Shown: positions 1 through 9,003 of the stretch, one piece after another | Layout: each line of letters starts with the position of its first letter | Numbering within the stretch: the stretch's first letter is position 1 | Assembly: GCF_001029445.1 (NCBI RefSeq) | Contig: NZ_LDOT01000020.1 | Coordinates: 62,001-126,000, forward strand | Origin: Photobacterium aquae | GTDB taxonomy: Bacteria > Pseudomonadota > Gammaproteobacteria > Enterobacterales > Vibrionaceae | DNA: 64,000 bases | Direction: 5' to 3' | Position numbers and translations under genes: made by a program | The notes under the pieces: generated by a model | Told to the model about the DNA's origin: nothing | Database searches by the model: none | Seen by the model: only the letters and a program-made list of their open reading frames with translations

Positions 1-186
1 ACGATCCCTCGCTATTCTTTTTAATTTTCGATGAGTTAAATAGCTTGGGAGCACCGCCATGTGGAACGTGGCAGCGTGGCTCATCTCATTCAGACCCTAC
101 ATTATGGGTGACGATGTGGCACACCCCCCTACATTGGAAGCAATAAATCGGGCGCCAAGGAATGATAATAATCAACGAGGGCATTT
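1..186. other. Fumarase upstream region
   Basis: Left edge of the window. No convincing gene end or RNA gene is visible. The stretch should contain the fumarase promoter, but I see no site that I can name with confidence. The ribosome-binding site GAGG at 177-180 is clear. Confidence 0.4.
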
Positions 187-1695
187 ATGACCGTCATCCG
201 CAAAGAAGATGTGATTAGTAGTGTGGCCGATGCGCTGCAGTATATCTCTTACTACCACCCGCTGGACTTTGTGAAAGCATTGGAACAGGCATATAACAGA
301 GAACAGAATCAGGCTGCGAAGGATGCAATTGCGCAGATCCTGATTAACTCACGCATGTCAGCCGAAGGTCGCCGTCCTATCTGCCAAGATACCGGTATCG
401 TGACCTGTTTCGTTAAAATCGGGATGAATGTTCAGTGGGATAGTGATCTGACTGTCCAGCAAATGATCGATGAAGGCGTTCGCCGTGCTTACACCAACCC
501 GGATAATCCGCTACGGGCCTCTGTCGTAGCCGATCCTGCCGGGAGTCGAAAGAATACCCGTGATAATGCGCCTGCAGTCGTACATATTGATATGGTGCCG
601 GGCGATAAGGTGGAGTTCCAGATTGCAGCTAAAGGCGGCGGTTCGGAAAACAAGACCAAGATGGTGATGCTTAACCCGTCTGATGATATTGCTGAGTGGG
701 TTGAAAAGACAGTTCCTCTGATGGGGGCTGGCTGGTGCCCACCGGGTATGCTGGGTATCGGTATTGGCGGTACCGCTGAGAAAGCCGCGGTGATGGCGAA
801 AGAAGCCTTGATGGAGTCCATTGATATTCAAGAGCTGCAAGCACGCGGTGCCGAAACTGCCGAGGAAAAATTGCGTCTTGATATCTACAACCGCGTAAAC
901 AAGCTGGGCATTGGCGCACAGGGTCTGGGTGGCCTGACAACGGTTCTTGATGTGAAAATTAAGACGGCACCAACCCACGCTGCGTCAAAACCTGTTTGTA
1001 TGATCCCGAACTGTGCGGCAACCCGCCATGTTCATTTCTCACTGGATGGCAATGGCCCTGCGGAGCTTGCTACGCCGAAGCTGGAAGACTGGCCGGAAGT
1101 GACTTGGGAAGTGGGCGAGAATGTTCGCCGTGTGAATGTGGACGAAGTGACTAAAGCTGACGTGCAGCAATGGCGCTCTGGTGAGACCTTGTTGCTGTCA
1201 GGCAAGATCCTTACGGGTCGTGATGCTGCCCATAAGCGTATTCAGGATATGCTGGCGCGTGGTGAAGACTTCCCGGTTGATTTCAAGAATCGCTTTATTT
1301 ACTACGTTGGCCCTGTTGATGCGGTAGGTGATGAAGTTGTAGGCCCAGCAGGCCCGACAACCTCAACTCGGATGGATAAGTTCACCGATATGATGCTGGA
1401 GCAGGCAGGCCTGACCGGTATGATCGGTAAGGCGGAGCGTGGTCCTGCTGCGATTGAGTCAATCAAGAAGCACAAGGCTGTTTACCTAATGGCTGTTGGT
1501 GGTGCTGCATATTTGGTGGCAAAAGCCATCAAACAAGCGAAAGTGGTGGCATTTGAAGATCTGGGCATGGAAGCGATTTATGAATTTGAAGTCGAAGATA
1601 TGCCAGTGACGGTGGCGGTAGATGCTGAGGGTGTCAATGCCCACCAAACAGGTCCAGACATCTGGAAAGTCAAAATTGCTGAACTTGAAGGCTAA
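187..1695 (+). CDS. fumA: Class I (iron-sulfur) fumarate hydratase
   Basis: Cytoplasmic TCA-cycle enzyme that interconverts fumarate and L-malate using an oxygen-sensitive [4Fe-4S] cluster. The 502-residue product carries the class I N-terminal catalytic domain and the C-terminal beta domain in one chain. Cysteines at 66 (in ICQDTG), 184 (in GWCPPG) and 276 (in PNCAATRH) are spaced much like the cluster ligands of characterised class I enzymes, so I take them as the likely ligands. The C-terminal half has the GPTTSTRMDKF motif. The start ATG follows GAGG with a 6-base spacing. A strong terminator closes the gene, so it is probably transcribed alone. It could equally be called fumB; the class is certain, the paralogue letter is not. 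Confidence 0.93.
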   Translation: MTVIRKEDVISSVADALQYISYYHPLDFVKALEQAYNREQNQAAKDAIAQILINSRMSAEGRRPICQDTGIVTCFVKIGMNVQWDSDLTVQQMIDEGVRRAYTNPDNPLRASVVADPAGSRKNTRDNAPAVVHIDMVPGDKVEFQIAAKGGGSENKTKMVMLNPSDDIAEWVEKTVPLMGAGWCPPGMLGIGIGGTAEKAAVMAKEALMESIDIQELQARGAETAEEKLRLDIYNRVNKLGIGAQGLGGLTTVLDVKIKTAPTHAASKPVCMIPNCAATRHVHFSLDGNGPAELATPKLEDWPEVTWEVGENVRRVNVDEVTKADVQQWRSGETLLLSGKILTGRDAAHKRIQDMLARGEDFPVDFKNRFIYYVGPVDAVGDEVVGPAGPTTSTRMDKFTDMMLEQAGLTGMIGKAERGPAAIESIKKHKAVYLMAVGGAAYLVAKAIKQAKVVAFEDLGMEAIYEFEVEDMPVTVAVDAEGVNAHQTGPDIWKVKIAELEG

Positions 1696-1715
1696 GGGAT
1701 ACCTAAAGCCAATCG

Positions 1716-1741
1716 AAAAGGAGCCGTAGGGCTCCTTTTTT
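1716..1741 (+). terminator. Rho-independent terminator of the fumarase gene
   Basis: A perfect 10-bp stem, AAAAGGAGCC (1716-1725) with GGCTCCTTTT (1730-1739), has a four-base loop and runs into a T tract. It lies 21 bases after the fumarase stop codon. Confidence 0.92.
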
Positions 1742-1937
1742 ATTTCCTTGCAACGATAAAATAGCCCCAAACGGTGTGTTTAATTTATTATGCCGAAAAA
1801 TGAGGCGTGATGTTTTTTTCTCTTCTTACCATCCATGGAAGAAATATTTTCTATATGAAGATAAGGATAAGTTGTTTGAATTAAAATAGTCAGTTTTTTA
1901 GAATAGCGCTCACATCAAGATAAAAAGAATGAGTTAA

Positions 1938-3359
1938 ATGGAAAAAGTTTATTTGGAATTATCGGAAGATAATGGTTCTTCGCACAAGTTTTATGAAGTG
2001 ATTGTTGATGGCAATGAGTTGACAGTCCGTTACGGTCGAATTGGTACTGACGGATCGAAAACGTCAAAAGTCTTTCAAACATTAGAAGCGGCTCAAAAAG
2101 AAGCAATCAAAAAAATTAATTCGAAAAAGAAGAAAGGCTATGAAGATGCCATCATGGGCGTACGCCAAAAGCGGACAATAACGCGCCGCTTGACGGTATC
2201 AACGACATCGACAGCGAAGAAATCACCGGTACTTTGGAAGTTTAACTCAGGATCGGGTGCATTCGGTATTTTTGTTGACAATCAATATTGCTGGATCGGT
2301 AACCAAGACGGCCGAGTGTTTAAATTAACGCATTCAGGTGAAGTGGTCGATCAATTCCAATTGCCGGATGGTGTCAAATGTATTATCGGTGACCAAGGAT
2401 GGATCTATGTGGGTTGTGATGACGGCAATGTTTACGATTTGACGGGTAAAGTCCCTCGTTTGGCCTATGCAATCAACGAAAACGTCGATATTTATTGGTT
2501 AGATATCAATGACGGCTTGCTGGCGGTGTCTGATGCCGATGGTCAAGTCACGAGCATCAACTACGAAGACGAAGAGCAGTGGTCTCGTTCGAGTAAAGGG
2601 TCGGCAGGCTGGATGGTACGCGTTGATGAAGACAGCCGTATCTATCATGGTCACTCAGGCGGTGTTGCGTGTTATAACGGGATTGACGGACAGGAAATCT
2701 GGCGTCAAAAAACGCAGGGCTCAGTATTATTTGGCTGGCACATGAATGATACTGCACTGGCGGGTACGGGCCAGGGTAATTTGGAATTGTTTGATCGTGA
2801 TGGATGCAGACAGTTGCTGATGAAGGCCGACGATAGCATCTATTCTTGCGCGTCATCAGAGAACAACCGTTATTTCTTTGCCGGTGATAGTTCATCATCC
2901 ATTTATTGTTATGATGATGAAGGAACGCGTTTATGGAAGCTGGCGACAACGTGTGGTTCTGCACTATCCATGCAGTATCATAATGAGAAGTTATATATTG
3001 TGACAACATCAGGTTATCTAACCTGTATTGACGCGAGTGAGGTTGCAATTAACCTTGCTAAAGAAGGTACGGTTCCTGATGTAAAATCAATCGCAGCACC
3101 TAAAAAAGTGGCTATTGTTGCGAGTGATACCGTAGAAACGGTAGAGAGTATTAGCATTCAAGGAACGAAATTAAAATGCATAAAAGTAGATGGTAAATTA
3201 CGGGTTAGGGTTATCTCGTCAGGTTACCATTATGATTGGAATGTTCAATTCCCGAAAAATATGCGTATTGAGAATGCTGAATTTTTGGTTGATGAAATAC
3301 GAGAAGTGTCTGCCGGTGGCTTCTACCGTGTGTTCGGTAACATTTATCGTCTGAATTAA
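1938..3359 (+). CDS. WGR-domain protein with PQQ/WD40-like beta-propeller
   Basis: A 473-residue protein with no signal peptide. Residues about 1-80 form a WGR domain (YGRIGTDG motif near residue 35, then a Lys-rich KKINSKKKKGYED segment). Residues about 95-390 form a series of short repeats of the type W.I.NQDGRVFKL / IYVGCDDGNVYDL / GHSGGVACYNG, which read as PQQ- or WD40-like propeller blades. The last 70 residues form a separate, unrecognised domain. WGR domains are known in poly(ADP-ribose) polymerases and in bacterial MolR-like proteins, where they bind nucleic acid or act in signalling; a role here is not known. The gene stands alone, is AT-richer than the fumarase gene, and looks like an accessory gene. 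Confidence 0.8.
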   Translation: MEKVYLELSEDNGSSHKFYEVIVDGNELTVRYGRIGTDGSKTSKVFQTLEAAQKEAIKKINSKKKKGYEDAIMGVRQKRTITRRLTVSTTSTAKKSPVLWKFNSGSGAFGIFVDNQYCWIGNQDGRVFKLTHSGEVVDQFQLPDGVKCIIGDQGWIYVGCDDGNVYDLTGKVPRLAYAINENVDIYWLDINDGLLAVSDADGQVTSINYEDEEQWSRSSKGSAGWMVRVDEDSRIYHGHSGGVACYNGIDGQEIWRQKTQGSVLFGWHMNDTALAGTGQGNLELFDRDGCRQLLMKADDSIYSCASSENNRYFFAGDSSSSIYCYDDEGTRLWKLATTCGSALSMQYHNEKLYIVTTSGYLTCIDASEVAINLAKEGTVPDVKSIAAPKKVAIVASDTVETVESISIQGTKLKCIKVDGKLRVRVISSGYHYDWNVQFPKNMRIENAEFLVDEIREVSAGGFYRVFGNIYRLN

Positions 3360-3683
3360 TATTTTTATCAGATATTAGCTTCATATATAAAAACGGTTCA
3401 GTATTATATTTATCAGTGATAGGTATTGACTGAGCCGTTAAATAAAATCTTTCCTTCTCTTTCTTCTTTCTTCTTTCTTCTTTCTTCTTTCTTCTTTCTT
3501 CTTTCTTTGTCCTATCTATATCTCGATTTTGCAATAAAAGTGCCATTTTGTTGTTTTTTGTGTTGCGTATTGTAAACATGTTGTTGTCGTTGAACTATAT
3601 TATATCCAAGCTACGGTGGTTATAAGTCGATGAAAAATCGATGAACGCGACTGATAACAAGAAAACGACGAACAGAGGACATT
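3360..3683. other. Intergenic region with microsatellite, upstream of the RND operon
   Basis: This 324-base gap holds the heptanucleotide repeat annotated separately and about 175 bases that should contain the promoter of the efflux operon. I cannot assign promoter boxes with confidence. A minus-strand reading frame across it is Lys/Glu-rich only because it translates the microsatellite. Confidence 0.6.
3460..3508. repeat. Heptanucleotide microsatellite (TTTCTTC)6
   Basis: Six exact tandem copies of TTTCTTC occupy 3460-3501, followed by a seventh imperfect copy TTTCTTT at 3502-3508. It lies about 100 bases after the WGR gene stop and about 175 bases before the first adaptor gene. Tracts like this change length by polymerase slippage. 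Confidence 0.95.
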
Positions 3684-4724
3684 ATGGGACGCATGGTATT
3701 AGCCTCGGTTGTACTGGCGCTGTCAGTACAGGGCTGTGGCGAAAAGGAAGTGGTTGTTCCCGAACCCGATTCAAGGCCCGTCAAGTTGGTATCGGTATCG
3801 GTGGGTAACAATGAGATGATCAGGACATTTCCGGCTGTCGTCGAAGCGGGTGATAAGGCGGTACTGGCGTTTCGTGTTTCTGGACTGCTGGACAAAGTGA
3901 ATGCCCACCCCGGCGATATGGTCAGGCGGGGGCAGGTTCTTGCCCATCTCAATACTGACGAGCTGAGCCTGCTGGTAGAGCAGGCTCAGGCAAACTACGA
4001 GCTAGCCTTTGTCCAGTTTAAGCGCGATAAGGAGCTGCTCAAAACGAATGTGGTTTCCGAACTGGATTTCGACCGCTCGCAGGCTGAGCTGAATCAGGCC
4101 AAGGCGGATTTGGACAAGGCTAAGGCTAATCTCAGCTATGCCAGCCTCGTAGCCCCGTATGATGGCACCCTGTCGTTGTCCTTGGTGGAGAACTATGAAT
4201 ATGTCGCGGCCAAGGAGCCGGTCATGCATATTCAAAGCGCAGGGGTGATTAATGTGACCTTCCAGCTGCCCGATCAACTGCTTGCCCGTTTCGAACACCA
4301 ATCCAATTTTGACCCCAACCCGAGTGTCACATTCGATACCATTGCCGACCAAGAGTTCTCTGCTGATTTCAAGGAAATCGATACTGAAGCTGACGAAAAA
4401 ACATCCAGTTACAAGGTGACTCTGTCGATGGCGCGGCCAGAAGACTACAACTTGCTGCCGGGGATGGCGGGGCACGTGCGTATTGCCTTGCCTCACGGGG
4501 CAATGGGGTCGATACCTGATCGCGCTATTGTTCGCGAGGGAAATAAAACCTATCTCTGGAAGGTGGATGAACAGGGCATTGTCAGCAAAGTTGCAGTGAT
4601 TTTGGATGATCGACGCCGGATTGTTTCCGGGTTGGACGATGGTGACTTGATTGCGACATCGGGGGTAGCGGAATTGACGGACGGCCAAAAAGTGAGGGCA
4701 TGGGTCAAGGAGAGGGGATTGTAG
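3684..4724 (+). CDS. RND efflux periplasmic adaptor lipoprotein, first of two (VexI/TriA-like)
   Basis: Membrane fusion protein of a tripartite RND efflux pump, linking the inner-membrane pump to an outer-membrane channel. The 346-residue product starts with a lipoprotein signal peptide whose lipobox ends at Cys18 (LSVQGC), so it should be lipid-anchored and periplasmic. Biotinyl-lipoyl-like half motifs (AFRVSGLLDKVNAHPGD and LVAPYDGTLS) flank a helical hairpin at about residues 100-145, followed by beta-barrel and membrane-proximal domains. RBS AGAGGAC precedes the ATG. One base separates it from the second adaptor gene. The arrangement of two adaptors and one pump is known from Vibrio VexIJK and Pseudomonas TriABC; assignment to either is by resemblance. 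Confidence 0.85.
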   Translation: MGRMVLASVVLALSVQGCGEKEVVVPEPDSRPVKLVSVSVGNNEMIRTFPAVVEAGDKAVLAFRVSGLLDKVNAHPGDMVRRGQVLAHLNTDELSLLVEQAQANYELAFVQFKRDKELLKTNVVSELDFDRSQAELNQAKADLDKAKANLSYASLVAPYDGTLSLSLVENYEYVAAKEPVMHIQSAGVINVTFQLPDQLLARFEHQSNFDPNPSVTFDTIADQEFSADFKEIDTEADEKTSSYKVTLSMARPEDYNLLPGMAGHVRIALPHGAMGSIPDRAIVREGNKTYLWKVDEQGIVSKVAVILDDRRRIVSGLDDGDLIATSGVAELTDGQKVRAWVKERGL

Positions 4725-4725
4725 G

Positions 4726-5814
4726 ATGGATAAATATCGTATTTTACCTTTCTTTGTGCTGGCAGCGGGTGCGGTGCTGTCAGGTTGTGAGAAGGCCGAA
4801 GTTGAGCCCAGAACTATCATCGCTCCGGTCGCTGTAGCCGAAGTGAAGCTTGCACAGGCCGCGCCGCAATTGACTTTTCCTGCGGTGGCGGCGGCAGCCA
4901 ATAAGTCCAGTTTATCGTTTCGGGTGGCCGGCGAGGTGAGTTTTATTGCCGTTCGGCCGGGGGACAGGGTGAAAAAAGGCCAGCTCTTGGCGCGGCTGGA
5001 CCCGACGGATTACAAACTGGGTGTTGACGATGCCCAAGCCAAGTTCAATGTGTCAGATAGTCAGTACCGGCGTTCTGCCAAGCTGGTTAAGCAAGGGTTT
5101 TTACCCCAATCTCAGTTTGATGAACTCAAAGCCCAGCGTCGAATTGCCAAGGCAAGGCTGGATTTGGCCAAGCTTGATCTGACATTTACCCAGTTGCTGG
5201 CACCGTTTGACGGTGTTATTTCGCGGGTGCCTGTTGAGCAGTTCGAAAATATCCAGGTGGGTCAGATGGTGATGAACATACACCGTGCCGATCAAGTGGA
5301 TGTGATTATTCAGGCCCCCGATATGATTTATTCGCAAAGTACAGCTGTGGAAGTGCAAGATTCCAAGCCCGGTGCTCGAATTATCTTGAGTGACGGTATG
5401 GAATATAAGGCGTTTCTCAAAGAGTTTACCACCGAGCCTGATCCCGATCTGGGATCCTTCCTTGTCACCCTGACGATGCCGATGCCGACAGATCGTTTTA
5501 TTCTCGACGGCATGGCAGTCGAGGTACGGGTCGATGCGCAAAAACTGAACGTCTACCGTGAGGGTGAGCCGGTGATCCCGCTTGAGGCGGTCTTCAACGA
5601 GGATGGTGATGATCTGGCATTGGACAACAAGTTTGTTTGGGTTGTTAATGGCGACAATACCGTGTCTAAGCGCAAGGTGGTCACCGATAAGGTTGTACCT
5701 AACGGGGTTCGCCTATTGAGTGGACTCAGTGCCGGCGAGCGGATTGTTGTCGAGGGGGGTAACCGCCTCCGAGAAGGACAGCAGATCACTATTGTGGGCA
5801 AGGAGGCAAGCTGA
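4726..5814 (+). CDS. RND efflux periplasmic adaptor lipoprotein, second of two (VexJ/TriB-like)
   Basis: Second membrane fusion protein of the same operon, 362 residues, also a predicted lipoprotein (lipobox LSGC, Cys21). It has the same domain order as its neighbour: lipoyl half motifs (SFRVAGEVSFIAVRPGD, LLAPFDGVIS), alpha-hairpin at about 105-145, beta-barrel, and a C-terminal membrane-proximal domain (LSGLSAGERIVVEGG). The two adaptors are clearly paralogous but divergent, which suggests that they form a mixed ring rather than act redundantly; that point is inference. The gene ends 2 bases before the pump gene, so the three are almost certainly co-transcribed. Confidence 0.85.
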   Translation: MDKYRILPFFVLAAGAVLSGCEKAEVEPRTIIAPVAVAEVKLAQAAPQLTFPAVAAAANKSSLSFRVAGEVSFIAVRPGDRVKKGQLLARLDPTDYKLGVDDAQAKFNVSDSQYRRSAKLVKQGFLPQSQFDELKAQRRIAKARLDLAKLDLTFTQLLAPFDGVISRVPVEQFENIQVGQMVMNIHRADQVDVIIQAPDMIYSQSTAVEVQDSKPGARIILSDGMEYKAFLKEFTTEPDPDLGSFLVTLTMPMPTDRFILDGMAVEVRVDAQKLNVYREGEPVIPLEAVFNEDGDDLALDNKFVWVVNGDNTVSKRKVVTDKVVPNGVRLLSGLSAGERIVVEGGNRLREGQQITIVGKEAS

Positions 5815-5816
5815 TC

Positions 5817-8800
5817 ATGAAGCAAGATATCGCAGCCTATTTTATCAAGAATAAAGTGATCAGCTGGATGTTGACGCTTATTTTTCTGATTGGCGGAACC
5901 ATGTCGTTTTTCGGTTTGGGACGGTTGGAAGACCCCGCTTTTACCATCAAAGATGCGATGGTCGTGACGGCTTATCCCGGAGCCACGCCGTTGCAGGTTG
6001 AGGAGGAGGTGACCTATCCCATAGAGAAAGCGATTCAGCAGCTGACCTATATCGATGAGGTCAATTCCGTTTCCAGCCGTGGCTTGTCGCAAATTACCGT
6101 AACCATGAAGAATAATTACGGGCCGGATGATTTGCCGCAGATCTGGGATGAGTTGCGGCGTAAGGTTAACGATCTCAAGCCGTCGCTGCCGCCCGGGGTG
6201 CAGGAGCCTCAGGTGATTGATGATTTCGGGGATGTGTTCGGGATCCTGCTGGCGGTGACCGGTGATGGCTACAGTTACAAGGAGCTGAGCGATTATGTGG
6301 ATTATCTGCGGCGGGAGATCGAGCTGGTTGACGGCGTCGGCAAGGTGTCGGTGACGGGAACCCAGCAGGAGCAGGTCTTTATCGAGATTTCGATGCAGCG
6401 TCTGAGTAACCTTGGTATCTCTCCACAGACCATCTACGGCATTTTGGAAACCCAAAACTTGGTCACCAGTGCCGGGGCGGTCAGGATCGGCAATGAATAT
6501 ATCTGGGTTCACCCGACGGGAGAGTTCCAAAATGTGGATGAGCTCGGGGATCTGATCATCACCGAATCCGGTGCGGCAGGGCTGATATATTTGCGTGACG
6601 TAGCCGATATCAAACGGAGCTTCAAGGAGGTTCCCGATAACCTTATCACCTATAACGGCAAGCAATCGCTGCAGGTTGGGATCTCGTTTATCGAAGGGAT
6701 CAACGTGGTCGAGGCGGGGACGCGGGTCGAGCGGCGCTTGCAGGAGCTGCGCGAGCAGCAGCCCATAGGGATTGATATTGGGGTGGTGTACAGCCAGCCG
6801 ACAGAGGTCGACAAATCCGTCAGTGGTTTTGTCGTCAGTTTGGGCCAGGCCGTGGCGATTGTTATCATCGTGCTGCTGTTCTTTATGGGGCTGCGATCTG
6901 GATTGCTGATCGGTCTGATCTTGTTGCTGACGGTGCTGGGGACATTCGTGTTCATGAAATGGATGGCCATAGATCTTCAGCGTATCTCCCTCGGGGCGCT
7001 GGTTATCGCGCTCGGTATGCTGGTAGATAACGCCATCGTGGTGGTCGAAGGGGTCTTGATAGGGATGCAGAAGGGGCGAACGCGGATGCAGGCCTCGTCC
7101 GATATCGTGACCCAGACCAAGTGGCCGCTGCTGGGGGCGACGGTAATTGCGGTAATGGCGTTTGCACCTATAGGCTTGTCGCAGGACTCGACCGGGGAAT
7201 ACTGCCGGACCCTGTTTACGGTGCTGCTGGTTTCCCTGATGCTCAGCTGGTTCACGGCGATTTCGCTGACCCCATTCTTCTGCGATTTGTTTTTCAGGGG
7301 AGTGAAGACCAGCGGTGATGGCGATGATGTGGATCCCTATGCCGGTAAGCTGTTTGTTTGGTACAAGGCGTTTCTTGAATTTTGTATGAAGCGGGCATGG
7401 CTGACCGTGATAGTGCTGGTACTGATGCTAGGGGGCAGTCTGTATGGCTTTACCTTGCTCAAGCAGTCATTTTTCCCGGCATCGACCACCCCGATGTTCA
7501 TGGTGGATGTCTGGTTGCCTGAAGGCACGGATATTCGCGCCACTAACACCACCCTCAAGGAGCTAGAGGAAGTCATCGCCAAGGATGACAAGGTTGTTTA
7601 TGTCAGCTCCAGTGCCGGTAAGGGCTCACAGCGTTTCATGCTGACCTACTCGCCGGAGAAGAGTTACTCCTCGTATGGTGAGTTGATTATTCGGGTCAAC
7701 AGCTTTGAGGATGTGGTTCCGGTCATGGCCAAGCTGAGTCAGGTACTGGATACCCGTCACCCCGAGTTGGAATACAAGCTCAAGCAAATCATGCTGGGCC
7801 CATCTTCCGGCTCCAAAATCGAGGCGCGCTTGGTCGGCCCCGATCCGACTGTCTTGCGTGGCTTGGCCAAGCAGGTGGTGGATATCATGAATGCCGATCC
7901 CGGTGCATTTAACATCCGTCATGACTGGCGTGAGCGAAACAAGGTGCTAGAGCCTATTTTCAATGAGAGTCAGGCGCGCCGTTACGGTATTACCAAAAAA
8001 GACGTGGATGATCTGCTGCAGATGTCCTTCACGGGCTTGACGGTCGGGGTATATCGCGATGGCACCAACTTGATGCCGATTATCGCCCGCCTGCCTGATG
8101 AGGAGCGGGTGGATGTCAGCACCATTGAGGGGATGAAGATTTGGAGCCCTGCGATTCAGGGTTACATTCCGCTGCAACAGGTGATCTCCGGGGTCAATAT
8201 TCGTTGGGAAGATCCGCTTATCAACCGCAAGAACCGCAAGCGGATGCTGACGGTAATGGCCGACCCTGATCCGCTGGGCGATGAGACTGCTGCCACGGTA
8301 CAGGCACGGATCCAGCCGCAGATTGAAGCGTTGGCCTTCCCGCCGGGGTATGCGTTGGAGTGGGGCGGCGAATATGAATCATCGGCCGATGCCAAGGCTT
8401 CGCTGTTCCAGACCATGCCGATGGGCTATTTGGTGATGTTCCTGATCACCATCTTCTTGTTCAACAAGGTCAAGGAGGCGCTGATTGTGTGGGCAACGGT
8501 TCCGTTGGCCGTTATCGGGGTGACAACCGGGCTGCTATTGCTCAATACCCCGTTTGGCTTTATGGCCCTGCTGGGCTTTTTGAGCTTGTCGGGAATGTTG
8601 GTCAAAAACGGGATTGTGCTGCTTGATCAAATCGAGATTGAAATTGCCAGTGGCAAGGATAAATACCTTGCTGTAGTCGATGCGGCGGTGAGCCGTGTTC
8701 GTCCGGTCTGTATGGCGGCCATTACGACGATTCTGGGTATGCTCCCGCTATTGCCTGATGTTTTCTTCAAGCCAATGGCCGTGACAATCATGTTTGGACT

Positions 8801-8909
8801 GGGCTTTGCTACCGTTCTGACCCTGATTGTGGTGCCCGTATTGTACCGCTTGTTCCATCATGTGCCGTTGCCCGGCGAGGTAGCAGCCAAACCTGCGCCC
8901 GCGCAGTAG
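5817..8909 (+). CDS. RND-family efflux pump, inner-membrane subunit (VexK/TriC-like)
   Basis: A 1030-residue proton-driven resistance-nodulation-division transporter with the family's duplicated layout: TM1, a large periplasmic loop, TM2-6, TM7, a second periplasmic loop and TM8-12. The TM4 proton-relay motif reads LGMLVDNAIVVVEG, with Asp404 and Asn405 where AcrB has two aspartates. Conserved C-terminal blocks such as GFLSLSGMLVKNGIVLLDQ are present. No outer-membrane channel gene is in the operon, so a TolC-type channel encoded elsewhere is presumably used. Substrates cannot be read from the sequence; detergents, bile salts or biocides are typical of relatives. A terminator follows. Confidence 0.9.
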   Translation: MKQDIAAYFIKNKVISWMLTLIFLIGGTMSFFGLGRLEDPAFTIKDAMVVTAYPGATPLQVEEEVTYPIEKAIQQLTYIDEVNSVSSRGLSQITVTMKNNYGPDDLPQIWDELRRKVNDLKPSLPPGVQEPQVIDDFGDVFGILLAVTGDGYSYKELSDYVDYLRREIELVDGVGKVSVTGTQQEQVFIEISMQRLSNLGISPQTIYGILETQNLVTSAGAVRIGNEYIWVHPTGEFQNVDELGDLIITESGAAGLIYLRDVADIKRSFKEVPDNLITYNGKQSLQVGISFIEGINVVEAGTRVERRLQELREQQPIGIDIGVVYSQPTEVDKSVSGFVVSLGQAVAIVIIVLLFFMGLRSGLLIGLILLLTVLGTFVFMKWMAIDLQRISLGALVIALGMLVDNAIVVVEGVLIGMQKGRTRMQASSDIVTQTKWPLLGATVIAVMAFAPIGLSQDSTGEYCRTLFTVLLVSLMLSWFTAISLTPFFCDLFFRGVKTSGDGDDVDPYAGKLFVWYKAFLEFCMKRAWLTVIVLVLMLGGSLYGFTLLKQSFFPASTTPMFMVDVWLPEGTDIRATNTTLKELEEVIAKDDKVVYVSSSAGKGSQRFMLTYSPEKSYSSYGELIIRVNSFEDVVPVMAKLSQVLDTRHPELEYKLKQIMLGPSSGSKIEARLVGPDPTVLRGLAKQVVDIMNADPGAFNIRHDWRERNKVLEPIFNESQARRYGITKKDVDDLLQMSFTGLTVGVYRDGTNLMPIIARLPDEERVDVSTIEGMKIWSPAIQGYIPLQQVISGVNIRWEDPLINRKNRKRMLTVMADPDPLGDETAATVQARIQPQIEALAFPPGYALEWGGEYESSADAKASLFQTMPMGYLVMFLITIFLFNKVKEALIVWATVPLAVIGVTTGLLLLNTPFGFMALLGFLSLSGMLVKNGIVLLDQIEIEIASGKDKYLAVVDAAVSRVRPVCMAAITTILGMLPLLPDVFFKPMAVTIMFGLGFATVLTLIVVPVLYRLFHHVPLPGEVAAKPAPAQ

Positions 8910-8930
8910 AGCTATGGGCTATGAAACGAA

Positions 8931-8956
8931 AAAGGGGGCGAAAGCCCCCTTTGTGT
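8931..8956. terminator. Bidirectional terminator between RND pump gene and pyrC
   Basis: Stem AAAGGGGGC (8931-8939) pairs with GCCCCCTTT (8944-8952) around a GAAA loop. It sits between two convergent genes and has A-rich and T-rich flanks, so it can serve both strands. Confidence 0.85.
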
Positions 8957-9003
8957 TATTACGGTCGTTGTGTCACTAAGAACATAGTGTTGCGGCGATT
9001 GGA

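Noticed and set aside
3211..3579. Minus-strand frame with runs of Lys and Glu (KKEERRKKKEERRKKK)
   Set aside because: It overlaps the end of the WGR gene antisense and its peculiar composition comes only from translating the microsatellite.
5553..6665. 370-codon minus-strand frame across the RND pump start
   Set aside because: Spans two well-supported genes antisense and resembles no family.
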